64,000 bases of DNA from NCBI RefSeq assembly GCF_040730185.1, contig NZ_CP160402.1, positions 4,340,001 to 4,404,000 of the forward strand, read 5' to 3'. Both the position numbers and the translations under genes were made by a program. Below the pieces are notes generated by a model. It had not been told where the DNA came from. It saw only the letters and a program-made list of their open reading frames with translations, and made no database searches. Source of the stretch: Streptomyces sp. Je 1-332. Its GTDB lineage: Bacteria > Actinomycetota > Actinomycetes > Streptomycetales > Streptomycetaceae. Shown one piece after another: positions 24,144 to 32,269 of this stretch. Every line of letters begins with the position of its first letter. Within the stretch, counting starts at the first letter, position 1.

Positions 24144-24883
24144 GGCCCTTCAGTCCCTTCACCGGCAGGATCGTCCGGCCCGTTTTCATCATCGTGGAAG
24201 GCCAACCGCCTGGCCAGCACGTCCTCGGCTACCTCCACCACGGAACGCCCGTGCCGGTAGGCGTGGGCGCGCAGCCGCAGGAGGGCTTGGGCGAGCGAGA
24301 CCCCGGCCTGGACGCTGACCATGCCACTGGCCTGGTGAACGGCCGCCCGGTAAAAGTCCGAGGAGTCGGCGGCGGTGGCGAAAGCTTCCTGTTGTGGACC
24401 GCTCTCCAGCAGGAGGGCGGTCAAAGCGTTGGCCACCAGGGATGTGTCGGTCATCGCGGCGTCCGGGAGCGGACCCGGCGCCATGCGTTGCAGAGTCATC
24501 GTGCCCAGGCAGGCCGACCCGACGGCGAGCGGAAAGCAGAAGATGGCGCCGATGCCCAGCGCCGTGGCCTCGGGCAGCAGCACGGGCCACCGGTCGGCCG
24601 ACACGCGCGAGAGGTCCGCCACCAGGACGGGCCGGCAGGAGACGGCCACTTCGAGTGCCGGTCCCTGCCCCAGGGTGAACTGCAGATCCTCCAGCCTCGT
24701 GCTGGCGCCTGCCGTGGACCACAGCAGTTCGCTCAGGCCGTCGTCGATGGTCGCGGAGACGGCGATGCCGTCTACGAGCAGAGCCTGGGCGCACAGCTTC
24801 GGGTCGGCACCGATCAGACTCGTCTCACCGGAGGAGGGATGCAGGCTCTGCAGCACGTAAGCCAGGTCACTGTCGGTGCCCAC
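24140..24883 (-). CDS. GAF-ANTAR regulator 3
   Basis: 247 residues from GTG 24883, chosen for GGGAGGT upstream; the open frame extends further left without a better start. GAF region includes TLGQGPALEVAVSCRPVLVA and GAIFCFPLAVGSACLGTMTL; ANTAR at the C-terminus reads VHQASGMVSVQAGVSLAQAL. First gene of the operon with regulators 2 and 1. Divergent from regulator 4 across a 380-bp gap. Confidence 0.85.
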   Translation of the reverse strand: MGTDSDLAYVLQSLHPSSGETSLIGADPKLCAQALLVDGIAVSATIDDGLSELLWSTAGASTRLEDLQFTLGQGPALEVAVSCRPVLVADLSRVSADRWPVLLPEATALGIGAIFCFPLAVGSACLGTMTLQRMAPGPLPDAAMTDTSLVANALTALLLESGPQQEAFATAADSSDFYRAAVHQASGMVSVQAGVSLAQALLRLRAHAYRHGRSVVEVAEDVLARRLAFHDDENGPDDPAGEGTEGP

Positions 24884-25263
24884 TGCTCTCACCTCCCGTT
24901 GAGACCTCAGGAGGGCCTCCGCGGCGCAGAGGACGAACTGACGACGACTCCAGTCTAGGGAGCTTTCCGCTGCGTGTCGCTCTCCTCCCCGTTTCGATGT
25001 CGCGAACGGCGAGGCGGCCGATTTCCTCCGCAGGCCCCGTGGGCTGAGCGGGTGGGGAGCCGGATTGCCGCGGACGCCGCTGACGCGCGGCGAGGCGTAC
25101 GGTGGAGACACAGGCTGCCCGAAGGCGACGCTGCTCGCCCACCACACACCTGACATTGGCTTCCGATCCGGGGCAGCATCGGCGGTGAATGCCGGAGTTC
25201 GGACGCCACAATGACCGCTCACCTCATGGCCGCCTGCCTGCCCGCTTCCGCACGGAGTCCCCG
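24884..25263. promoter_or_regulatory. Intergenic region between divergent GAF-ANTAR genes
   Basis: 380 bp without a convincing gene. It must contain promoters for the leftward three-gene operon and for regulator 4. No clear hexamers or palindromes stood out by eye. An ATG at 25189 in frame with regulator 4 gives a 25-residue longer protein. Confidence 0.4.
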
Positions 25264-26001
25264 GTGACGGCCGCCCGGCGGGAGGCCATCGTCCTCGCCG
25301 CCCGCTACACAGGACACGCAGAACCCGGACTGCGCATCGGCGAGGCGTGCCGGATGGCCCTGCACAGCGCGTACTCCGTGGGGCTCACCCTGGCGGTCGA
25401 TGCCGCCTTGGCGCAGCGGGTATCGCTCTGCGCGGTCGGCCCGCTGGCCCGCAAGGGCGAGGAACTGCAGATCAGCCTCGGAGAAGGTCCCTGCGTACAG
25501 GCCCTGAGCCAGCGCGGTCAGGTCTTGGTCGACGATCTCGACGACCAGGAAGCCACCCGGCACTGGCCCGTCTTCGCCCAACAGGCCACGGCACACTACA
25601 TCCGCGCCGCCTACGCCCTGCCGATCCTCAACGGCGGCGACCCGGTCCGGCAGGCCGGCCTCGCCCTCACCCTCTACCGCCACCGCCCCGGCCCGATCTC
25701 CGACGCCGACCTGCACATTGCACAGGACCACGCCGCCGCCGCGGACCTCCTGCTCCTCGCCACGCCCGTGCCGACCGAGGACGAACTCGTCCACGCCTGG
25801 CTCCTGCCCGCGGACGCCGTGGTCCACCAGGCCATCGGCATGATCAGCTACCGCCACTCCCTCACCACCGGCCAAGCCCTCGCCCTGCTCCGCGCCCACG
25901 CCCACACCCAGACAACGACCCTCTCCGCTCTGGCCCATGCCGTCGTCGACGACCACGTCACCCTCGGAGATCCGCCTTCCTCCGACGGCGCGGATAACTG
26001 A
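25264..26001 (+). CDS. GAF-ANTAR regulator 4
   Basis: 245 residues from GTG 25264 (GGAG 6 nt upstream; ATG 25189 possible). GAF: GEGPCVQALSQRGQVLVDDL and IRAAYALPILNGG; ANTAR: VVHQAIGMISYRHSLTTGQA, LALLRAHAHTQTTTLSALAH. Same architecture as the three genes opposite it, so the cluster probably arose by duplication. It ends 82 bp before the STAS gene stop, which points towards it. Confidence 0.85.
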   Translation: MTAARREAIVLAARYTGHAEPGLRIGEACRMALHSAYSVGLTLAVDAALAQRVSLCAVGPLARKGEELQISLGEGPCVQALSQRGQVLVDDLDDQEATRHWPVFAQQATAHYIRAAYALPILNGGDPVRQAGLALTLYRHRPGPISDADLHIAQDHAAAADLLLLATPVPTEDELVHAWLLPADAVVHQAIGMISYRHSLTTGQALALLRAHAHTQTTTLSALAHAVVDDHVTLGDPPSSDGADN

Positions 26002-26083
26002 CAGAGCTGACAGATCTCGCACCTGACGCGGGCATGACGGGCAGAGGCTGCTGACAGGCTCCTTACCCGGAGGTGGGAGCGTG

Positions 26084-26470
26084 CTAAATCGTGGAAACGG
26101 GTTTGAAGAGCGTATTGAGCCCGGCCGCCTTGATAATCCGGAGGTGCCACGGCCGGGTGCAGACCACTGTCATGTGGCCACCGTGTTTGAGGGCCCTGCG
26201 TCGCGTCCGGCAGAGCAGGGAGAGCGCGGAACAGTCGAAGAATTCCACCGCCCGCAGGTCCACGACCACCTGGGCGCCCTGCGACGCGGTGGCTGCGTCG
26301 ACGTGCACCTGAACACCCGGGGCGCTACTCACATCGATCGCTCCGCAGAACTCGACCACAGTGACCCCACGCCGACGATAACTGCGCGCGCACCGAAATG
26401 GATCCGGCAGACCCGCAGACCCGAAATTGCTGCGCAGATCCGAGTTTGAGTGTGCGTCGCTTATACCCAT
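26084..26470 (-). CDS. STAS-domain anti-sigma-factor antagonist
   Basis: 128 residues. The STAS core is clear: VTVVEFCGAIDVSSAPGVQV, VVVDLRAVEFFDCSALSLLC, with the phosphorylatable Ser in DCSAL. Family members (SpoIIAA, RsbV, BldG) bind and are phosphorylated by HATPase anti-sigma factors to release sigma factors. No matching anti-sigma factor is encoded nearby, so it may plug into host stress pathways together with the GAF-ANTAR proteins. Confidence 0.85.
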   Translation of the reverse strand: MGISDAHSNSDLRSNFGSAGLPDPFRCARSYRRRGVTVVEFCGAIDVSSAPGVQVHVDAATASQGAQVVVDLRAVEFFDCSALSLLCRTRRRALKHGGHMTVVCTRPWHLRIIKAAGLNTLFKPVSTI

Positions 26471-26845
26471 GACACTTCCTGAAGTGAGCCCCCCAGGGGA
26501 CGGGAGCGTGCCGCCGGTGGACCGTCACCGAGGGCTAGGGCAACGCCTAACTACCGTACGGAGAAGAGGTGATGCAGAAACGTCCATGCGCCCCGACGGC
26601 CGCTCGTGCGGGTGAATGGCGCAGAATCGGGTTGACATGGCGATCTACTTAGGCGGTCTGACGCAAGGTTTGTAGGCGGCTGTTCCAACCGACCGGCATG
26701 CCGGACGGCGAGCTGCCCGAAAGGCCCCCTATCGCGGATGACCACGGAGCCATACCCTGACCTCAGATGAAGGGTTCACGTGCCGTCACTGAGCGCGAGA
26801 TCCCCTCAGGCTCCCAGCCCCCGAGCCGGAACAGCACAGAGGCCC

Positions 26846-27031
26846 GGCTGGAGCCGTATCGCCGACAACACGGCTCCAGCCTCTGCCCTCCTGGCAAGCT
26901 GGGGTACTCCCGCATCCCCGCCCCCGGTAGGGCCCTCGTGAGGATGCGGCGGAGGGGAGCCCCGCATCCTCACGCTTGGGGTTCCCGGCCGCGCACTGGT
27001 GGGGCACCCCAAGCCAGCCTCAACGGCTGGC
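26846..27031. repeat. Array of consecutive hairpins
   Basis: Four inverted repeats follow one another: GGCTGGAGCCGT (26846-26857) with 26870-26881; GTGAGGATGCGG (26938-26949) with 26962-26973; CTTGGGG (26975-26981) with 27006-27012; GCCAGCC (27013-27019) with 27025-27031. Perfect arms of 12, 12, 7 and 7 bp in 186 nt suggest a structured RNA or several terminators. Confidence 0.55.
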
Positions 27032-27126
27032 ATGCCGCAAGTTTCCCGCCGCAGGAGGCCACTTACTCGGTTCCGGAGATACCTCATCGAAGAATGTGGC
27101 TGACCTAACCGGTAGTTCAGTACGAG

Positions 27127-27151
27127 GGCGTGCCGTCTGAGACGGCACGCC
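27127..27151. terminator. Strong hairpin, possible terminator
   Basis: GGCGTGCCGTC and its exact complement separated by TGA. An 11-bp stem with a 3-nt loop, no U-tract on either side. Confidence 0.5.
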
Positions 27152-28069
27152 ACTGAGGGGAGCGTTCGTCGGCTTCTGCGACATCTCCCTGGAGGGCGTC
27201 GACGCTGACCATGGCGCGAAGCCCAAACGGTTCAACCGGCTTCGTGGATCATGGGCACGCCCCCGTGCCCTCCCCCGACTCACCATGGACACCCGCCGCC
27301 CCCGTTCCCGCTGCGACCTCCGTCTGTCCGCCATGGGTGATCTGCCACATGGCGGCGGCCGCCGTTCGGCGGCGGCCGCATGCCAGGCGGAACGGTTACT
27401 CCCGCCGTCATCTCCGCAGGGCATTCCCTTTTCAGCAGTCCGGAGGCGTGGAAACCCGGTACTGCCCTGGGGGGACGACCGGGCCTGTTTGCCTCCGCGG
27501 GAGTGAAGGCGGGCCCGGCACTTGGGCCGCAGGCTCGCTCTGCTGCGGGAAGAAGCCTCAACCGCCGCACCCGACCGGCGCGGGGAGGCCGCACCACCAA
27601 CCTAGCCCCGTCTGGGCGGCAAAGCTCCAGGAAAACCGAGACTGACACACACCATCAGGCCAGCTATAGATCACCCGAACCTGGGCTTACACGGGTTCAG
27701 CCACAGGCACATCGTGGACGAGCTGCCAGTCGGCGAGACGGCTCGGTTCCGGGGGCCCTGCCGCAGTGGGACTGGCAGAGTCCGGTGCTTTCCGGTGCGC
27801 GGCCGCCATCCCTCAGTCGGGGCAAGCCCACGGAAGGCGTTGCGGATGGCCGTGAAGGACGGTCTCGGGTGTAGTACAGCTTGTCGGTCAGCAGTGCGAC
27901 CCACGGCCGCGGACCGGGCGAGATTCACATGCCGGCGTCGGTGAACCTGTCGTGGACCCAGACGTCTTCGACGAGGGCAGGGCAGGGATGCCAGGGCCAG
28001 CCCCGGCCAGCTGGGTGGGCTCTACCACCGAAGCCATTCGACAGCGAGTGGCCCTCAGACCGGAACTCG

Positions 28070-28411
28070 TCAGAGCCCGGTGACGGGCTGTCCGGTGAGA
28101 GCTTGGGCGACCTGCCACAACATGCCGCCCCGTGACGCCTTCGTCAGGACCACGTCACCGGGGCGGAGGACGGAATCGACGTAGGCCGCGGCGGTTGCGT
28201 TGTCGGCGACGATCGCCACGTCTGGTACTCCCGATGCGCCAGCCGCGAGAGCGAGTTGCTTCGCGAGGTCCCCGCCGACTGCCACGACGAGATCGACGCC
28301 GTTCTCGCCGGCCATCCGTCCTACTGCCCTGTGGGCCTCCAGGGCTTCGTCGCCCAGTTCCAGCATTTCTCCGAGCACGGCGATCCTCCGGCCGCCCTCT
28401 GCTTCGGTCAT
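28070..28411 (-). CDS. Free-standing MurF-like C-terminal domain
   Basis: 113 residues. The sequence (RRIAVLGEMLELGDEALEAH, GVDLVVAVGGDLAKQLALAA, LRPGDVVLTKASRGGMLWQV) fits the C-terminal Mur-ligase domain of MurF, which places the D-Ala-D-Ala dipeptide, but the ATP-binding central domain is absent (a full MurF has about 450 residues). The start overlaps the C39 gene stop (ATGA), so it is a real coupled gene and not a random fragment. It may assist the ATP-grasp ligase of the operon, or be a degenerated MurF. Confidence 0.7.
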   Translation of the reverse strand: MTEAEGGRRIAVLGEMLELGDEALEAHRAVGRMAGENGVDLVVAVGGDLAKQLALAAGASGVPDVAIVADNATAAAYVDSVLRPGDVVLTKASRGGMLWQVAQALTGQPVTGL

Positions 28412-28959
28412 GAGGACGCTCCGTTGCGATTGAGGGGCGCGAACGTGATGGCTCGGCCGGTGTAGGAGTGCGCGACCCGGCTCAGGGGGACCCTGTCGTT
28501 GCTCTGTCCCCACGCGGAGGGGTCGCGGATGAAGATGGTCGGGTCCGTCCCGTCCTCGTAGCCGCGCGCGAGGACAAGATGGCCACCAGCTCGGCCGTCG
28601 TTGGGGAACTGCTCGGTCACCGACATGATCAGCGGGGCTTCTTCGAGGCGGGCGACCAGGCTTTCTGCCGCGATTGGTTCGGCTCGGGCAGGAACTCCGA
28701 GGTCGGTTGCCAGGTTGGCGATGCCGGCATGTAGCGCTCCACGTGGGGTCAACACCTCATGTTTGACCGCGAGCTTCAGCAGTTCCGTGACTGTTGGTGC
28801 TTCACGGCCGTAAGCGAGCAGGATCATTCTCAGTGACGCCAGGCCGCACGCCCGGTTGGACCACTCGGCCCGGTCTCCCAGTGCCCACCCTCCGTGGAGA
28901 TCCCATTCGGCGGGAGCGATGAGCTGTCGGCACATGGGGACGTCGTGGACGCGTGGCAC
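28408..28959 (-). CDS. C39-like papain-fold cysteine peptidase
   Basis: 183 residues without signal peptide. The catalytic triad is suggested by Cys38 in SNRACGLASLRMILLAYG, His127 in GRAGGHLVLARGY and Asp146 in IFIRDPSA, the order and context of C39-like/peptidase_C39_2 proteins. Such domains hydrolyse peptides or act as acyl-transferases. It lies 12 bp after the ATP-grasp gene and overlaps the MurF-like gene, so a role in processing a peptide built by these enzymes is plausible. Confidence 0.75.
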   Translation of the reverse strand: MPRVHDVPMCRQLIAPAEWDLHGGWALGDRAEWSNRACGLASLRMILLAYGREAPTVTELLKLAVKHEVLTPRGALHAGIANLATDLGVPARAEPIAAESLVARLEEAPLIMSVTEQFPNDGRAGGHLVLARGYEDGTDPTIFIRDPSAWGQSNDRVPLSRVAHSYTGRAITFAPLNRNGASS

Positions 28960-28971
28960 AGCGGCGTGCTC

Positions 28972-30063
28972 CTACGGAGAGACGGCAGCCTCCCGTGTCG
29001 GAGTGGAGCCGGCGAACGCGGGAGTGGGCAGGGGCACATCGTATGGCGGGCGGGCCAGGGCCTCGTGGAGCATCGCCAGCACGATGTCTGTGTGCGTGAG
29101 CCCGACCATGGCCCCGCCTACGGCGAAGTTGCTGTCCCGCGACATGCCCGGCGTCGTGTTGACCTCCAGCGCGTGCACCTGGTCGGTCGCGGTGAGGATG
29201 AAGTCCACCCGAGCGGAGCCGCGCAGGGCCATCCCCTCCCACATTGCCTTGGCATAGCCGGTGATCTCGGCCAGCAGCGCGGGCTTCAGGTCGGCGGCCC
29301 TGACCGTTACAGCGCCTCTGGAGTCCGCATCGAGCTTCGTATCGGCGTCGTAGAAGTCAGCGTCAGTGACTTCGGTAGCCAGTGGCGGGCAGACGAGTAC
29401 CGCGCCTCCGGGCAGCTCCAGCAGTCCTACGGTGAGAGGGATGCCGGGAACGTAGTCCTCGACCAGTACGGGATCTCCCTCATCGCGGGCAGCGTCCGCC
29501 AGCGCCAGCGGAAGGGCTGCCTGGCTGCGGACCAGGCTCATGCCCACGCTGGAACCGCCGAAGGGCGGCTTGACCATCACGGGTGTCCCGGTCCAGTCCG
29601 CGGGGCCTCCTGACCACACCCACCAGCCGGGTGTGGGGACGCCCAGGCTCTCCATCACCCGCTTGCAGAGAACCTTGTCGGCAGCCACCGCCGAGGCGGC
29701 GACGCCGCTTCCGCAGTAGGGGATGCGGATGTAGTCCAGGAGCCCTTGCAGGCGTCCGTCCTCGCCGAACGGGCCGTGGAGGTTCGAGAGGGCCACGTCG
29801 TATCCGGCCAGTTCTGGGATGAACGTCGGCTCGCACGGGTCCAGGACCTTCCACCGGGCGCCGATCTCCTCCAGTGCCCCGGACAGGGCTGTCACCGAGC
29901 GCTGTTCCACGGGACACTTCGAGTGGTAGAGCCGATCCTCAAGGCTGACCGGTCCGTATACCAGGGCGACTCCGAGCCCCTGCCGGTCCTGCTGCCAGTC
30001 GCGAAGCGCTTGGGTCGCCTGCTGCACGGTCCTGCCGGAGCTGGTATCCAGGAAGAGCGTCAT
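28972..30063 (-). CDS. D-Ala-D-Ala-ligase-like ATP-grasp enzyme
   Basis: 363 residues. The C-terminal two thirds has Ddl features: YCGSGVAASAVAADKVLCKR, MVKPPFGGSSVGMSLV, VLVEDYVPGIPLTVGLLELP and HALEVNTTPGMSRDSNF (metal-binding Glu and Asn). NLHGPFGEDGRLQGLLD is the usual N-terminal signature. It ligates amino acids or dipeptides with ATP. The N-terminal extension of about 35 residues is unusual. It overlaps the DapF gene by 4 bp. As host Ddl is elsewhere, this copy likely makes a different dipeptide or feeds a secondary pathway. Confidence 0.85.
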   Translation of the reverse strand: MTLFLDTSSGRTVQQATQALRDWQQDRQGLGVALVYGPVSLEDRLYHSKCPVEQRSVTALSGALEEIGARWKVLDPCEPTFIPELAGYDVALSNLHGPFGEDGRLQGLLDYIRIPYCGSGVAASAVAADKVLCKRVMESLGVPTPGWWVWSGGPADWTGTPVMVKPPFGGSSVGMSLVRSQAALPLALADAARDEGDPVLVEDYVPGIPLTVGLLELPGGAVLVCPPLATEVTDADFYDADTKLDADSRGAVTVRAADLKPALLAEITGYAKAMWEGMALRGSARVDFILTATDQVHALEVNTTPGMSRDSNFAVGGAMVGLTHTDIVLAMLHEALARPPYDVPLPTPAFAGSTPTREAAVSP

Positions 30064-30860
30064 GCGAGTACCCCTTCGAAAGTGTGGGTGACGGGGCCGC
30101 CGACCCACTGCGTGCGTGTCGGCCGGTCCGGGTGCGGGCGTACCGTCAGCGGCTCCCCGGCCTGGTTGTGGACGGTGACGGTGCGCTGGGCCACAAGCCC
30201 GCGCATGTTGGCGATGACGACGGCCGCGACCGCTCCGCTGCCGCAGGACAGCGTTTCGGCTTCCACGCCGCGCTCGTAGGTGCGGATCCTCAGCTCTTGG
30301 CTGCCGGCGGACTGGACGAAGTTGACGTTCGTGCCGAGCGGGGCAAGGTCGGCATGGTGGCGGATGAGACGGCCGACCGTGGCGGTGTCGATGGCGTCCA
30401 CGTCATCCACGACCGCGACGACGTGTTCAGTGCCGGTGTACGCGCTGTCGAACCACGTCGGCCTGCTGTTGATGACCGCCTGAACACGCCGCGGGTGGAC
30501 AGCGCCGACTTCGGCCGAGACCCACACGGCGTCATCATCTACGACGGCCTCGTGCGTCACTCCGGCCATGAGGAGGCCCATCGCCGTGAGGCCGTGGTCC
30601 TGGCGCGCCAGCCACGCGGTACAACGCAGGGCGTTGCCGCACATGGTCGCGGTCGAACCATCCGCGTTGAAGCACGCGACTTCGAGCAGGGCGGGATCCG
30701 TGCTGATCAGCCTGCTGATGACTAGGCCGTCAGCACCCACGCCGGTCCTTCTGGCACAGAGCTGTTCGGCCTCCTTCGCCCAGTCGTTGTCGCTCTCCGG
30801 CGCGGGGTCGGAGAGGAAGACGAAGTCGTTCCCCGCTCCGTGGATCTTGCGAAAGCGCAT
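30060..30860 (-). CDS. dapF: Diaminopimelate-epimerase-like protein
   Basis: 266 residues, normal DapF length. Both catalytic cysteines are present: Cys74 in ADGSTATMCGNALR and Cys206 in ETLSCGSGAVA; the start KIHGAGNDFVFL is diagnostic. DapF interconverts LL- and meso-diaminopimelate. Streptomyces peptidoglycan uses LL-Dap and the chromosome normally has its own DapF, so a second copy in a mobile element hints at a dedicated amino-acid epimerisation. First enzyme of the leftward set; GAGGAG precedes ATG 30860. Confidence 0.85.
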   Translation of the reverse strand: MRFRKIHGAGNDFVFLSDPAPESDNDWAKEAEQLCARRTGVGADGLVISRLISTDPALLEVACFNADGSTATMCGNALRCTAWLARQDHGLTAMGLLMAGVTHEAVVDDDAVWVSAEVGAVHPRRVQAVINSRPTWFDSAYTGTEHVVAVVDDVDAIDTATVGRLIRHHADLAPLGTNVNFVQSAGSQELRIRTYERGVEAETLSCGSGAVAAVVIANMRGLVAQRTVTVHNQAGEPLTVRPHPDRPTRTQWVGGPVTHTFEGVLA

Positions 30861-30921
30861 GGCGAAGCTCCTCATTCCGGTGAGGTGACGGCTCTGCGTT
30901 GGTATGAAGGGGCTGGCGGAA

Positions 30922-31164
30922 TTAGGCGAGTTCGATGGGCCGATACGTGATCGTCGACTGCCTCATGACCCATGGAGGGTGCCCGTCAAAGATCAGAACC
31001 CGCTGCGCTGCGGTGCCGGCGGCCCGCATGTCCTGGACCCGCAGGAACATGCCGTCGAGGTGCACGAAATCGCCGATGTGGACGTCGCTTGGCGGTCGCA
31101 AGCCGGCAGTGGTGCCGAGCGGCGCCGGTAGGGGTGTCGAGTCAGTACTTCGCCGCTCGTACAT
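30922..31164 (-). CDS. Small beta-rich hypothetical protein
   Basis: 80 residues, ATG 31164 lying immediately before the stop of the upstream micro-gene. The core VHIGDFVHLDGMFLRVQDMR, then QRVLIFDGHPPWVM, resembles the gene at 7314-7538 of element A. Possibly an accessory protein of the operon; no known domain. A 61-bp gap separates it from dapF. Confidence 0.55.
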   Translation of the reverse strand: MYERRSTDSTPLPAPLGTTAGLRPPSDVHIGDFVHLDGMFLRVQDMRAAGTAAQRVLIFDGHPPWVMRQSTITYRPIELA

Positions 31165-31251
31165 TCAGCCCCTCCAAATGGCTAGCAGCAGCGCGCCGCC
31201 CAATGACAAAAGGCTGGCTACGTACGCGACCTGTTCTCTACGGGGGCTCAT
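31165..31251 (-). CDS. 28-residue single-pass membrane peptide
   Basis: ATG 31251 overlaps the NUDIX-like gene stop (ATGA) and TGA 31165-31167 abuts the next ATG. The peptide starts MSPRREQ and continues as one hydrophobic helix (VAYVASLLSLGGALLLAIW). The exact packing between two genes supports translation. It may be a small membrane partner of the operon; unknown family. Confidence 0.5.
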   Translation of the reverse strand: MSPRREQVAYVASLLSLGGALLLAIWRG

Positions 31252-31787
31252 GCGGCGCCGCCCAGGTGGACATGGAGGCGCTCGCGCACCGATGGGATGC
31301 CGATCTCGGCGATGGGCACCCAGGCCGCCGCGCCGGTCTCGATCATGGTCGAGAGGATGGCCCCCGAGTGGGCGCGGAAGAGGTACCGGAAGCCGACCCT
31401 GATGCGGGGGCCGTACTCGCGTGCGGCCCTGGTGACGTCCACCAGGAAGGGCCCCTCGCTGCCGGGCTCCGTCCAGACGTCGCGGATACCGGTTTCTTCG
31501 GCCAGCAAGCGCAAGGCCGCCCCGCTGAGTGAGTCGTCCTGGGCCTCTGGGGCCAGCTCGGCGAGGGAGTAGCCGCCCCCGTGCCGCAGGGACAGAACAC
31601 GGCGAAGCTCGTCCACGATGACCGCCCCAGCCATAACCAGCGGGCAACGGGCGTTATGGCGACAGGACCCATGCTGTGCGTGATCACGCACAGCGTCGTA
31701 CAAGGGCATGAGGGCCATCGACTCGGCAGGGTGCTCGTGGATGTAGTGCGCGAGCTCCTTCACGATCTGGTCGTCTCTGATGCTCAC
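31248..31787 (-). CDS. NUDIX-like hydrolase with degenerate box
   Basis: 179 residues from GTG 31787, which overlaps the upstream stop. After a helical N-terminal region with a Cys/His pair (GSCRHNARCP) the NUDIX fold is seen in LVMAGAVIVDELRRVLSLRH, ALRLLAEETGI and GFRYLFRAH. The NUDIX box is weak: the usual RE of REUXEE is replaced by LR/LAEE. It may act on a nucleotide or modified metabolite or be inactive. Coupled on both sides within the operon. Confidence 0.65.
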   Translation of the reverse strand: MSIRDDQIVKELAHYIHEHPAESMALMPLYDAVRDHAQHGSCRHNARCPLVMAGAVIVDELRRVLSLRHGGGYSLAELAPEAQDDSLSGAALRLLAEETGIRDVWTEPGSEGPFLVDVTRAAREYGPRIRVGFRYLFRAHSGAILSTMIETGAAAWVPIAEIGIPSVRERLHVHLGGAA

Positions 31788-32173
31788 GGGGCGCCCAGCC
31801 CGTTGTGCTGGGTGTAGATCCACAGCAGCCGTCGCGTGAGCTGGGCGCTGTCTCGGAGATAGATGAAGGCGCCGAACGAAGGGGTCTCCGCGGTCGGACG
31901 ACTCGTGTAGTCGACGAGCTGGCGGCCCCGGTGGAGCAGCTCCTGTACGCCCTCGTCCTCTGCTGCTCCCAAGTCCTCAACAAGGAGTCGGTTGAGGTGC
32001 CCAAGGATGACTGACGTGGACCCGTCCATTTCTTGACGGGTGGAGGTGGCCATCTGCATGGCGAGGACCATGTTCGTGCTGACGGAGATCGTCTCTACAT
32101 CGACCAGAGGAACTCCGGTTTCAGCGCTGCCGGTTGCGCTCGGTTGCTTGCCTCTACTTGCCACAGTCATCAC
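31784..32173 (-). CDS. Hypothetical helical protein
   Basis: 129 residues, mostly helical (SVSTNMVLAMQMATSTRQEM, GVQELLHRGRQLVDYTSRPT). Its stop overlaps the NUDIX start by 4 bp, placing it first in the leftward operon that runs to 28070. No domain recognised. The 96 bp to the XRE gene may hold the operon promoter. Confidence 0.6.
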   Translation of the reverse strand: MMTVASRGKQPSATGSAETGVPLVDVETISVSTNMVLAMQMATSTRQEMDGSTSVILGHLNRLLVEDLGAAEDEGVQELLHRGRQLVDYTSRPTAETPSFGAFIYLRDSAQLTRRLLWIYTQHNGLGAP

Positions 32174-32269
32174 CGCTTCGCCCTCCGGTGCACGTATTCC
32201 AGCCGTGCCAGTAACGCTAGGAAGGGCGATGGCAAGGGCTCTACGAATGTGCCGGAACTTGCCAGGGAA

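Larger units (their letters stand above)
26471..28069. other. 1.6-kb region without a convincing gene, rich in hairpins
   Basis: Frames are short, arginine/proline-rich and overlap on both strands without binding sites. Notable are a TTGACA-like hexamer near 26633 and a series of strong inverted repeats between 26846 and 27151. The right part (27.7-28.06 kb) may hold decayed gene remnants, but none can be named. Confidence 0.5.

Noticed and set aside
26471..28069. Several 60-160 codon frames in the hairpin-rich region
   Set aside because: They are rich in Arg, Pro and Gly, overlap on both strands, have no convincing ribosome binding sites and match no domain.
31248..31787. Fully active NUDIX hydrolase
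   Set aside because: The NUDIX box lacks the normal RE dipeptide, so catalytic activity cannot be claimed.
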